Below are positions 8,257 through 15,789 of a stretch of DNA of 37,069 nt, one piece after another. The notes under the pieces are model-generated. The model was not told the DNA's origin, did no database searches, and saw only the letters and a list, made by a program, of their open reading frames with translations. Position 1 is the stretch's first letter. Each line of letters opens with the position of its first letter. The translations under genes and the position numbers were made by a program. The DNA comes from Bacteroides sp. (GTDB lineage: Bacteria; Bacteroidota; Bacteroidia; Bacteroidales; Muribaculaceae): positions 346,411-383,479 of the forward strand of contig JAMPBC010000001.1 in the NCBI GenBank assembly GCA_023666905.1, written 5' to 3'.

Positions 8257-8298
8257 CCCTTGTTGCTCATCAGGCATGAGAGCCGAAAGCAACAAGGG
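8257..8298 (-). promoter_or_regulatory. Intergenic hairpin between susD and GH85 copy B
   Basis: An 11-bp perfect stem (8257-8267 with 8288-8298, CCCTTGTTGCT type) lies 17 nt after the susD stop. The loop contains a smaller CTCAT/ATGAG pairing. No T run follows directly on the minus strand; a T7 stretch comes about 30 nt later. It may be a partial terminator, a processing site or an mRNA 3'-end stabiliser that lowers GH85 expression relative to susCD. Confidence 0.6.
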
Positions 8299-8314
8299 AA
8301 TAAATTTTCAAGAA

Positions 8315-10138
8315 TTAGAAGTTGGCGCGGTCAACGTCCCAGAAAATATGGCTGTACTGATAGTCACCGAATGAGCCGTCGAACTCAAGAGCGGGGATAC
8401 CGGAATTGAGAATGTCGGCATCGCCTTCAGAGCTGCCTCCACCGGGGAGTGGAATGCGACGGAGAATCTCATCGGGGGTGGTGTAAGAACCATCGGTGTA
8501 GTCCTCGGCGTTAAGCACAGGGAAAATTTTGGGATAGCCGGTGCGGCGGAGTTCTGTCCAAGCCTCGTTGGCGTAAGGATAGAGCGAGATATACTTTTGG
8601 GTGATGATTTTTTCAAGTTTCACTTCCAAGGGATCGCCATCGTTCCACTTCACACCGATTTTGGTGACGCTGGGATGATTGTTCTTGCTATCCATGGGGT
8701 CAACGTAGGTGTAATCAATGGCATTTTCAAGCTGCATGTACTTGTCCACGGCGGCGGTGTAATACTGTTTGTAGTCCTGGAAACGACACTCAACCTGAGC
8801 GTTGCGGATGCCGCGCTCGTAGAAAGTGCGGGCATCGCCGTTCATGTTCCAGCCACGGAGACAACCTTCGGCACGGAGGAAATCCATTTCAGAAACCTTG
8901 ATAAAGTAACAGGGAGCGTCGCTCATTGCCGAGTAGGTGACGGGGTCAGCATCCCAGTCGTCAAGCTTGAAAGCAGAATATGCGCAACGAGGGTTAACGA
9001 TGGTTGTCTGTCCGGGGTACATTACAAGGCCGGCACGCAAGCCAACCACACGCGACTTGGCGGGGAGCACCTCACCGGTTGCGGTGTTGGTGATGGGGTC
9101 GCTGTTGAGGGCGAACACATAATCAAGATAGGGATGATTGAGACTTGCCAGCAACGATTCAAACGAAGCGTTGAGGCGGGAGTCGTTCCATGTGTTGGTG
9201 ATGAAAGTCAATGGGTTTGAGACAAGACCGTTCTTTTGGTCAAGAACAATTTCCTGATCAGTTGTTTCAACAACTCCGGCGGCAACAGCCTCTTCGGCCC
9301 ACTTCTTGGCAAGGGTAGCATCGTACTTCACGAAGTGCATGGCCATGCGGAGTTTGAGCGAGTTGGCAAAGCGACGCCATGACTTGATGTCCTTGTTATG
9401 TGTGATACCATCGGCGGGGAAAGCGAGGGTGGATTGAATTTGATCCTTGTACCACTGGGGTTTGGCATCGAAGGCGGCGAAGCAGGCATCGATGGTGTCG
9501 ATGTTGTTTATAACACCGCGGTAGATTTCGCTACCGGCTTCGAATGTGAAGGGAGCTTCCTGTTTGTTGTGCTTGAAGTCAGTGAAAGGAACCGAACCGT
9601 AAATGTCGACCATTTCCTGAGTGGAATAGCAGAGCAGAAGCAGACAGATGGCCTTGATTTCGGGAAGACGGTCAACCATGGGGTGATTGAGCGTGTTGGC
9701 AAGGTCGTTACGGATGTCTTTGTAAGAACCGTAAGGGCCGTCGCAGAATTCACGATAGTAGGAATATGTGGTCACAAGACGACCGTCGAAGTTCTGGTCG
9801 CACACACAGTAGCCGGCGTAGTTGTCAATGTGGAGGTTGTAAACGTACTGGTACTGGTGTTCCTGGGGCATGCTACCGCCCTTACCGCCGCGAATATAAT
9901 ACTGAGCGGTGAGCATCTGTGAGAAGTTGGGGAAAAGGGTATTAATGGCATCGGCCACGCTATCCTCTTCGGCAACGAACTGATAGGGGATGCTGTCGGG
10001 GTTGCCACTGTAGACGACCTCTTCAACATTTGTCTGCGTGCTGGTAAATTCATCGGACGGAGTGTCGAAATCCATACAGGCGGTGAATCCAAGAACCGGC
10101 AACGCAATTGCAGCTAATTTAATATAATTGAGTTTCAT
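8315..10138 (-). CDS. SusD/RagB-family outer-membrane glycan-binding lipoprotein
   Basis: This is a 607-residue surface lipoprotein that forms the lid of the SusC porin and binds glycans. The N-terminus has a lipoprotein signal with lipobox FTAC, so C21 is the lipidated cysteine, followed by acidic residues. The early TPR-like helices, the VDIYGSVPF segment near residue 160 and the late MDFLRAEGCLRGW segment fit the SusD family, closest to the SusD-like_2 subgroup as far as I can tell. Gene order susC-susD with a 20-nt gap is typical. With two GH85 genes downstream, the likely ligand is an N-glycan or its released oligosaccharide, but specificity cannot be read from the sequence. Confidence 0.93.
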   Translation of the reverse strand: MKLNYIKLAAIALPVLGFTACMDFDTPSDEFTSTQTNVEEVVYSGNPDSIPYQFVAEEDSVADAINTLFPNFSQMLTAQYYIRGGKGGSMPQEHQYQYVYNLHIDNYAGYCVCDQNFDGRLVTTYSYYREFCDGPYGSYKDIRNDLANTLNHPMVDRLPEIKAICLLLLCYSTQEMVDIYGSVPFTDFKHNKQEAPFTFEAGSEIYRGVINNIDTIDACFAAFDAKPQWYKDQIQSTLAFPADGITHNKDIKSWRRFANSLKLRMAMHFVKYDATLAKKWAEEAVAAGVVETTDQEIVLDQKNGLVSNPLTFITNTWNDSRLNASFESLLASLNHPYLDYVFALNSDPITNTATGEVLPAKSRVVGLRAGLVMYPGQTTIVNPRCAYSAFKLDDWDADPVTYSAMSDAPCYFIKVSEMDFLRAEGCLRGWNMNGDARTFYERGIRNAQVECRFQDYKQYYTAAVDKYMQLENAIDYTYVDPMDSKNNHPSVTKIGVKWNDGDPLEVKLEKIITQKYISLYPYANEAWTELRRTGYPKIFPVLNAEDYTDGSYTTPDEILRRIPLPGGGSSEGDADILNSGIPALEFDGSFGDYQYSHIFWDVDRANF

Positions 10139-10158
10139 TTTCTAAGTCGGCTAAGATA

Positions 10159-13100
10159 TTAGAATTCAAGTTTAAGGTTGATACCGTAGGAACGGGTTGA
10201 AGGCAAGTTGAATACGTCGACACCGCCCATACCATTCTTAGTGGAGAGGGAGATTTCGGGATCAACCGGGCTGTCCTTGTAGATGAAGAAGAGGTTGCGA
10301 CCAACGAACGAGAGGTTCAGGCTCTTGATGGCACCCTTGAAGAGATTGCGGAGGGTGTAGCCAAGAGAGAGCTCGGCAAGACGGAAGTTGGTGGCGTTGT
10401 AAACATAGTCAGAAGCGAAGATCTGACCACCCACAGTCTTGTAGTACTCATCGATGGGAACTACGGTTTCACCAATGTACATACCGGGTTTTGAAACAGA
10501 ACCGTCGGCTGAAGTCCAGTAGATGTTGTTGGCTTCGGCAGCGAGGCGAGCCTCGCCCGAGCGCTTCGACATACCGGCATTGTCAAGGTAAGCTTCGGTG
10601 AGGGAGATGGTCTTGCCACCGATGCGGCCATTGATAAGGAAGTAGAGTGAAAGGTCTTTCCAGGTAACAGTGTTTGACCAACCGAGCTGGAACTTGGAGT
10701 TCATGTTGCCAAGGTAAACGTAGTTACGGGGTGAGAGCTGGGGAGTACCGGTGTTCTTTGACAACCAGATGGAGCCATTTTCGTTGCGACGGAAGTCGAG
10801 GGTGTACATGTCACCGTAAGAACCGCCTTCTTCATAGCGAACGAGGATTTTGCCATTGGCAATGCTCTGCTCCATGCGGGCAGCTTCGCCGCGAGAGTTC
10901 TTGAAGGTCTTGACAATCTTGTTGTCGTTGTAAGAGAAGTTCACACCTGTTTTCCACATCCAGTCGCGGCCGGCGAGGATGTTGTAAGTAAGGGTGGTTT
11001 CAATACCCTGGTTACGAATCAAACCGGTGTTGACAGGAGTTGACTTACCGGAAGCTGAAGGAGCCACGAAGTAAGAGTTGGTGAGGTCAGTGTGATAGTA
11101 GGTGAGGTCCCACATGAGGTTGTTGTTGAAGAACGAAACGTCAAAGCCGGCTTCGATTGATTTTGACTTTTCAGGACGGGGGTTGGCGAAGTAGCCGTAG
11201 CCCGAGCCTACCAAAGCGCCGGTGGTGAGGTTAACGGTTCCAAGTGAATAGAACACATTGGGAATTGAGTTACCTACTTCAGAGTAAGAAGCGCGGAGCT
11301 TCAGGTGAGTGATGAATTCCGGGAGAGTGAGGTAACGGTGAACGAGGGTGTTACCACCGATTGACCAGTAGCCGTAGTTGTCGGGGGTGCCGCGGTCAGT
11401 GAACTGACGGAATGCACGATACCAGTCCTGACGGTAGCTACCTTCAAGGTAAACCATGTCTTTCCATCCAACCTGGCCGGTGAAGAACAAACCTTTGTCC
11501 CAGTTAGAGTCCTTACCGTAGGTGACAGGTGAGCCGGCCCACATAACGGTGGGTTCGAACATATTGACAGTGGTGGGGAGCTTATCCATCGATGTATTAT
11601 AATAGGTGGCGTCAGCCCAAATCTTTTGCCATTTGCTCTGAACTGAGTGTCCGGACCAACCTGCGGTGGCTGACACATCGAAGTCTTTGAACTTGTTGTT
11701 GTAGCTCAAGAGAATGTCCACGTAGGTGTCGTTGCTCTGCGAGATGTCCTGTGAGAACTTACCATAGTCCTCAATGGCGGCAACGGACTGGGTGGTGGCG
11801 TAGCGGTGGCTTTCGCCGGTGAGCTTGGCGCGGTCAAGGTTAACACGAGCCTGAGCGGTGAGGCCGTTCCAGATGTCGTAAGAGATGGTGGCATAACCGT
11901 AGGCACGTTCCTCAACTGTGTTACCGCGGTTCACGTCGGTGAGCCAGTAGGGGTTGTTGTGCTTGGCAGTGGTGTAAGCCCAAATCTGCTGCGGACCGGA
12001 GAGCATGACTGTACCGGTTGAGCGGGTACCGCCAACAAAGTAGGTGCGGCTGTTCGACTCCCATTGACCGTTGGGGTTGACAATGTTCTTTTTGTAGTAT
12101 GCCATGTCAATGTTGGGAGCAGTGAGGTAGAGGTCGTAGAGGGGGTTCAAAACGGTACCACCACCGGCACGGTTCTTGGTCTTTGCATAAACATAGTTCA
12201 TGGCCACATCGATGTGGAGCTTGTTATTGAACATGTTATAGCTCTGACGGAATGAGAAAGTGTTACGGTTGTAGTTGTTTGAACGGATAATGCCGTTGGC
12301 ATTGGAGTTCGAGTAAGAGAAGTAGCTTCTGATTTTTTCGTTACCGCCTGAAATGGCAATAGAGTTGTTCCAGGTTGTACCGGTGCGGAAGAAGTCGGAA
12401 ACGTTATCGTTGTAGCGATTGGTGATGTGCGCGCCGGTGAAAGCGATTTCATCGGCGGTAAGATCGCTGAGCTTCTTGCCCCATGCATCCACGGCAAGTG
12501 TACCGGAAGCGAGGTCAATGGCAGAACCGTAGGTTTTCTGAAGTTCGGGGGTGAGGAGGGGCTTCTCGAAAGTAACACCGGAGTTAACGGTTACGGAGAT
12601 TTTACCATCCTTACCTTTTTTGGTTGTGATCATGAGCACACCGTTGGCAGCGGCAGAACCGTAAAGCGCGGCGGCGTTTGCGCCCTTGAGCACGTTGATG
12701 CTTTCAATGTCGTCCGGGTTGATGAGCGCGAGAGCGTCGCCACCTTCACCGGATGAAGAGTAGGTGGGGTCCCAGCTTGACTGATAGCTTGAAGCAGCGT
12801 CACCAACCTGATTGGTCATGGGGATACCGTCAACAACAATCAGAGGAGCATTGTTACCCATAACTGACTTGTTACCACGGAGAAGAATCTTGGATGCACC
12901 ACCGGCGCCACCGGCGCTTTGAGTGATGGTAACACCGGACACCTTACCGTTAAGAGCGTTAACGAAGTTACTGTTCTGCACCTTCATAAGGTCGTCGCCC
13001 TTGATTTCCTGAGTTGCGTAGGTAAGAGATGATTCCTTGCGCTGGATACCCATGGCAGTTACAACCACTTCATCGAGCACCTGAGAATCGGTTTCCAGAT

Positions 13101-13437
13101 TAATTGTGAGATTAGTTCCGTTCCAAACCACTTCAATGGGTTTGTAACCAATAGCGGACACTTTGAGCTTGGTACCGGGCTTAACATTGGCAATGCTGAA
13201 TTCACCATCGATGTTGGTGGCTCCACCCTGAGCGGGATTATTAGCCACTTGAACGGTGGCACCAATCATGGGCTCACCTGTTTCATCATACACAACACCG
13301 CTGGCCGAACCTGCACTCTTTGCTTGGGCCATTGCCTCAGGTACGGGCGAGGCCACAGCAGTGGCCGGAATGAATGCCATCCCTGACAATGTAGCCATAC
13401 ATAAGATTGTACTGACTGTACGGATTGGTTTTAGCAT
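10159..13437 (-). CDS. SusC/RagA-family TonB-linked outer-membrane transporter
   Basis: This 1092-residue TonB-dependent porin imports oligosaccharides bound by SusD. A signal peptide (about 1-30) is followed by a CarboxypepD_reg-like domain (about 45-120), a TonB-box-like LDEVVVTAMG (121-130), a plug domain with the LIVVDGIPM segment, and a 22-strand barrel ending in phenylalanine (NLKLEF). It lacks an STN domain, so the anti-sigma/ECF control seen in some SusC systems is not expected. It is the first gene of the locus, and a near-ideal promoter lies upstream. Its partner SusD follows directly. Confidence 0.95.
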   Translation of the reverse strand: MLKPIRTVSTILCMATLSGMAFIPATAVASPVPEAMAQAKSAGSASGVVYDETGEPMIGATVQVANNPAQGGATNIDGEFSIANVKPGTKLKVSAIGYKPIEVVWNGTNLTINLETDSQVLDEVVVTAMGIQRKESSLTYATQEIKGDDLMKVQNSNFVNALNGKVSGVTITQSAGGAGGASKILLRGNKSVMGNNAPLIVVDGIPMTNQVGDAASSYQSSWDPTYSSSGEGGDALALINPDDIESINVLKGANAAALYGSAAANGVLMITTKKGKDGKISVTVNSGVTFEKPLLTPELQKTYGSAIDLASGTLAVDAWGKKLSDLTADEIAFTGAHITNRYNDNVSDFFRTGTTWNNSIAISGGNEKIRSYFSYSNSNANGIIRSNNYNRNTFSFRQSYNMFNNKLHIDVAMNYVYAKTKNRAGGGTVLNPLYDLYLTAPNIDMAYYKKNIVNPNGQWESNSRTYFVGGTRSTGTVMLSGPQQIWAYTTAKHNNPYWLTDVNRGNTVEERAYGYATISYDIWNGLTAQARVNLDRAKLTGESHRYATTQSVAAIEDYGKFSQDISQSNDTYVDILLSYNNKFKDFDVSATAGWSGHSVQSKWQKIWADATYYNTSMDKLPTTVNMFEPTVMWAGSPVTYGKDSNWDKGLFFTGQVGWKDMVYLEGSYRQDWYRAFRQFTDRGTPDNYGYWSIGGNTLVHRYLTLPEFITHLKLRASYSEVGNSIPNVFYSLGTVNLTTGALVGSGYGYFANPRPEKSKSIEAGFDVSFFNNNLMWDLTYYHTDLTNSYFVAPSASGKSTPVNTGLIRNQGIETTLTYNILAGRDWMWKTGVNFSYNDNKIVKTFKNSRGEAARMEQSIANGKILVRYEEGGSYGDMYTLDFRRNENGSIWLSKNTGTPQLSPRNYVYLGNMNSKFQLGWSNTVTWKDLSLYFLINGRIGGKTISLTEAYLDNAGMSKRSGEARLAAEANNIYWTSADGSVSKPGMYIGETVVPIDEYYKTVGGQIFASDYVYNATNFRLAELSLGYTLRNLFKGAIKSLNLSFVGRNLFFIYKDSPVDPEISLSTKNGMGGVDVFNLPSTRSYGINLKLEF

Positions 13438-13517
13438 AAGGTTAGTAGTTTTGCTGATAATGAATTGGTATAATTAAAGTATTGTTTTTTCCTGTATTGT
13501 ATTTATGATTGGTTGGA

Positions 13518-13535
13518 TAGAGGGGTATATCTCTA
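13518..13535 (-). promoter_or_regulatory. Short inverted repeat at the predicted susC transcription start
   Basis: TAGAG (13518-13522) and CTCTA (13531-13535) form a 5-bp inverted repeat with an 8-nt spacer. It begins within a few bases of the transcription start predicted from the promoter. It could be a 5'-end stem-loop or half of an operator. It is short enough to be chance. Confidence 0.3.
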
Positions 13536-13542
13536 ATGTTGG

Positions 13543-13573
13543 CAAAATTACGCAATTAATTTAATTCACCAAA
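13543..13573 (-). promoter_or_regulatory. Promoter of the susC-susD-GH85 operon
   Basis: On the minus strand TTTG (13573-13570) is followed after 19 bp by TAATTTTG (13550-13543). Both boxes match the Bacteroidetes housekeeping promoter consensus exactly. Transcription should begin near 13536, giving a leader of about 100 nt before susC. Confidence 0.8.
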
Positions 13574-13645
13574 AAAAGACTAAAATTATTTCCGTTAAAA
13601 ATATATGATTTTTTAACTAAATTGTGTTATTGCCAAAATCGGGGC

Positions 13646-13667
13646 CGTCAAGCGTGAATTCTTGGCG
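13646..13667 (-). terminator. Weak hairpin after rlmH
   Basis: A 7-bp stem (13646-13652 with 13661-13667, one G-T pair) lies 12 nt beyond the rlmH stop. It is followed on the minus strand by GCCCCGATTTTGG, with only a short T run. It may end the rlmH transcript before the susC promoter. Confidence 0.35.
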
Positions 13668-13678
13668 ACACAAGGAAA

Positions 13679-14146
13679 TCAATCATGATGGTAAGGCTCG
13701 CCCCGCATAATGGTCATTGCACGGTAGAGCTGTTCGGTGAAAAACAGGCGCACCATTTCGTGGGAGAATGTCATGCGCGAGAGCGACAGCAGCGAGTCAG
13801 CGCGGTCATAAACCCGCTGCGAGAATCCGTAAGGGCCGCCAATAATATATACAAGGCGGCGCGTGCCGGTGTTGATGCGCCGCTCAATGTCCGATGAAAA
13901 CTCGCGGGAGGTGAGCTGCCGGCCACGCTCGTCGAGCAGCACAACAACGTCGGCAGGTTGCAGCGCGGCAAGCATCATGGCGCCCTCGGCCTCCTTTTGC
14001 TGCTCAACGGAGCGGGCTGTTTTCACATCGGGGAGCGCCTGAAGGGTGAAGCCCACATAATGCGAAAGGCGGTCGGCGTAACGTATTATGGCCTTGGCGA
14101 GGAGAGCGTCGCGCGTTTTGCCAACGCAGAGCAATATTATTTTCAT
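13679..14146 (-). CDS. rlmH: 23S rRNA (pseudouridine1915-N3)-methyltransferase RlmH
   Basis: This 155-residue SPOUT-class enzyme methylates pseudouridine 1915 in helix 69 of 23S rRNA, using S-adenosylmethionine. Length matches the family. The SAM-binding knot carries IIGGPYGFS (101-109), and the conserved C-terminus LSRMTFSHEMVRL...RGEPYHH (122-154) is intact. The start at 14146 gives the usual MKIILLCVGK N-terminus. It diverges from nadC, and both are read from overlapping promoters. Confidence 0.97.
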   Translation of the reverse strand: MKIILLCVGKTRDALLAKAIIRYADRLSHYVGFTLQALPDVKTARSVEQQKEAEGAMMLAALQPADVVVLLDERGRQLTSREFSSDIERRINTGTRRLVYIIGGPYGFSQRVYDRADSLLSLSRMTFSHEMVRLFFTEQLYRAMTIMRGEPYHHD

Positions 14147-14152
14147 CGGGTG

Positions 14153-14184
14153 TTTGCGGGGGTGGGAGTAAATGGTTAATTTTG
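14153..14184 (+). promoter_or_regulatory. Promoter of nadC
   Basis: TTTG (14153-14156) is followed after 20 bp by TAATTTTG (14177-14184), both perfect matches to the Bacteroidetes consensus. The nadC ATG is 23 nt downstream of the -7 box. The -7 box forms the left half of a palindrome shared with the opposing promoter. Confidence 0.8.
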
Positions 14185-14196
14185 CGCAAAATTAAC
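14175..14196. promoter_or_regulatory. 22-bp perfect palindrome holding both divergent -7 boxes
   Basis: The half-site GTTAATTTTGC is followed directly by its reverse complement. Each half contains a complete TAATTTTG box, one facing nadC and one facing rlmH, so the two genes share this element. It may also be a repressor operator. Confidence 0.8.
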
Positions 14197-14218
14197 AAAA
14201 AAGCCTCATGAAATCAAA
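14187..14218 (-). promoter_or_regulatory. Promoter of rlmH
   Basis: On the minus strand TTTG (14218-14215, inside the first codons of nadC) is followed after 20 bp by TAATTTTG (14194-14187). The rlmH start is about 40 nt downstream. Boxes and spacing match the consensus as well as those of the nadC promoter do. Confidence 0.7.
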
Positions 14219-15053
14219 AGATGAACTGATTGACGACCTGCTCACCCTGGCATTTGCCGAAGATGTGGGCGATGGTGACCACACCACACTCTCAACCATT
14301 CCCGCAACGGAAATGGGTGCCCAGCGCCTTATAGTTAAGGAGGAGGGCATTTTGGCAGGAGTGGAGATTGCACGCAAAGTGTTTGAGAAATTCGACCCTT
14401 CGCTGAAAATGGAGGTGATGATTACGGACGGCACGCACGTGAAACCCGGCGACGTTGCCTTTGTGGTTACCGGCCCTGTTCGCTCGCTGCTTCAAACCGA
14501 GCGCATAATGCTGAACATAATGCAGCGCATGAGCGGCATTGCCACCACCACGGCCCGATACCAGCGTGAACTGGAAGGGCTTAAGACCAAAGTTCTTGAC
14601 ACTCGCAAAACCACCCCCGGCATGCGACTGCTCGAGAAAGAGGCCGTGAAGATTGGCGGAGGCGAGAATCATCGCATTGGTTTGTTTGACATGATTCTGA
14701 TAAAGGACAACCATGTTGACTTTGCCGGGGGGATTCCCCAAGCTGTGAAAGCAGCCAAGGATTACTGCAAGGCCAACGGCAAGGACTTGAAAATTGAAGT
14801 TGAAGTGCGTAACGAGCAGGAGATTGACCAGGCATTGGCTGCCGGGGTTGACCGCATTATGCTCGATAACTTCACACCGGAACGCACCCGTGAGGCGGTG
14901 AAGCAAATCGGCGGCCGCTGCGAAATAGAATCGTCGGGAGGCATCACGCTCGACACCTTGCGCCAGTATGGCGAGTGTGGCGTGGACTACATCTCGGTGG
15001 GCGCCCTGACTCACTCGGTGAAAGGGCTTGACATGAGTTTCAAGGCTTGCTGA
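14208..15053 (+). CDS. nadC: Nicotinate-nucleotide pyrophosphorylase (quinolinate phosphoribosyltransferase)
   Basis: This 281-residue enzyme converts quinolinate and PRPP to nicotinate mononucleotide, CO2 and PPi in de novo NAD synthesis. Family signatures are AEDVGDGDHTT near residue 17, LNIMQRMSGIAT near 104, DTRKTTPGMR near 127, EKEAVKIGGGENHR near 144, KDNHV near 166 and the C-terminal SSGGIT. Length is normal and the N-terminus is complete. The nadA and nadB genes are not in the window. The last 14 nt overlap the converging HAD gene. Confidence 0.97.
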   Translation: MKSKDELIDDLLTLAFAEDVGDGDHTTLSTIPATEMGAQRLIVKEEGILAGVEIARKVFEKFDPSLKMEVMITDGTHVKPGDVAFVVTGPVRSLLQTERIMLNIMQRMSGIATTTARYQRELEGLKTKVLDTRKTTPGMRLLEKEAVKIGGGENHRIGLFDMILIKDNHVDFAGGIPQAVKAAKDYCKANGKDLKIEVEVRNEQEIDQALAAGVDRIMLDNFTPERTREAVKQIGGRCEIESSGGITLDTLRQYGECGVDYISVGALTHSVKGLDMSFKAC

Positions 15054-15699
15054 GACGCAATTCCCGGGCCCGGCGCATGCGCTCCACGGTGAATCCTGCA
15101 AGGGAGTCGATGACCAAATGGGCATACGGCTCCACATCGCAGCGCGGATAGGTTGTGGCAAGCCCTATAACGGTTGCGCCGGCCGCGCGTCCCGCTTTCA
15201 GCCCCTGAATGGAGTCCTCGAACACGAAACAGCGGGCCGGGTCAATGCCCAACGCCTCGGCTGCGAGCAAATAGCCTTGCGGATGTGGCTTGGAGCGGGT
15301 CACCTTGGAGGCATCGATAATGGCAGAGAAATATTTGCGGAACTCGGGCAGCTGGTTGAAGAGATGACTCATTTTCTTGTCGTCGCTACTCGTTACAATG
15401 GCCGCCGGAACGGAACAAGCCGCCAACTCATCGAGGAAGTCGGTAACACCGGGAAAAAGACTGTAGGTCATGGTGTCCTGAAAAGCGTAGATGCGGCGAA
15501 CAATGTCGTCGCGCACCTCGGGTTCGGGATAATGATTAAGAATCTGCGGCAAAGTGGTGCCCTTGATATAGAGGGCGAAATCGGGGATTCCGGTAGGGTA
15601 CAGGCGGTCAATTTCACGCCAAAATTCGGTGTAAGTGGACTCGCTGTCAATCAACACGCCGTCAAGGTCGAACAGCGCTCCGCATTTGAAATCAGTCAT
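15040..15699 (-). CDS. HAD-superfamily hydrolase (subfamily IA, beta-phosphoglucomutase-like)
   Basis: This is a 219-residue cytosolic phosphatase or phosphomutase. The nucleophile motif D11-L-D13-G is followed by a cap domain, motif II around T103-S104, the lysine K137 (SKPHP) and motif IV E161-D162. The layout fits subfamily IA with a helical cap inserted after motif I. The substrate cannot be predicted. Its 3' end overlaps nadC by 14 nt in convergent orientation with no terminator between them. Start 15699 lies about 20 nt after a perfect -7 box. Confidence 0.9.
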   Translation of the reverse strand: MTDFKCGALFDLDGVLIDSESTYTEFWREIDRLYPTGIPDFALYIKGTTLPQILNHYPEPEVRDDIVRRIYAFQDTMTYSLFPGVTDFLDELAACSVPAAIVTSSDDKKMSHLFNQLPEFRKYFSAIIDASKVTRSKPHPQGYLLAAEALGIDPARCFVFEDSIQGLKAGRAAGATVIGLATTYPRCDVEPYAHLVIDSLAGFTVERMRRARELRLSKP

Positions 15700-15718
15700 C
15701 GAAACAAAAATTTTTTCG

Positions 15719-15726
15719 CAAAATTA
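15719..15726 (-). promoter_or_regulatory. -7 element of the HAD gene
   Basis: The minus strand reads TAATTTTG, a perfect -7 element, 19 nt before the start codon. The -33 box is poor (ATTG at 22 bp). No comparable element is seen for the divergent MATE gene in the same 90-bp gap. Confidence 0.55.
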
Positions 15727-15789
15727 ATAAGCCGCAAAAGAAAAACAGCAATTTAAAACGTTAAAATTAAACCAAACCAACGTCGACTC

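Noticed and set aside
8203..8295. 31-codon extension of GH85 copy B
   Set aside because: It precedes a perfect signal peptide identical to that of copy A and runs through an intergenic hairpin.
9398..9922. Open frames opposite susD (also 8597-9220)
   Set aside because: Both are antisense shadows of susD with no start signals or domains.
14292..15161. 289-residue open frame opposite nadC
   Set aside because: nadC is certain. The antisense frame has no family match and spans the nadC/HAD junction.
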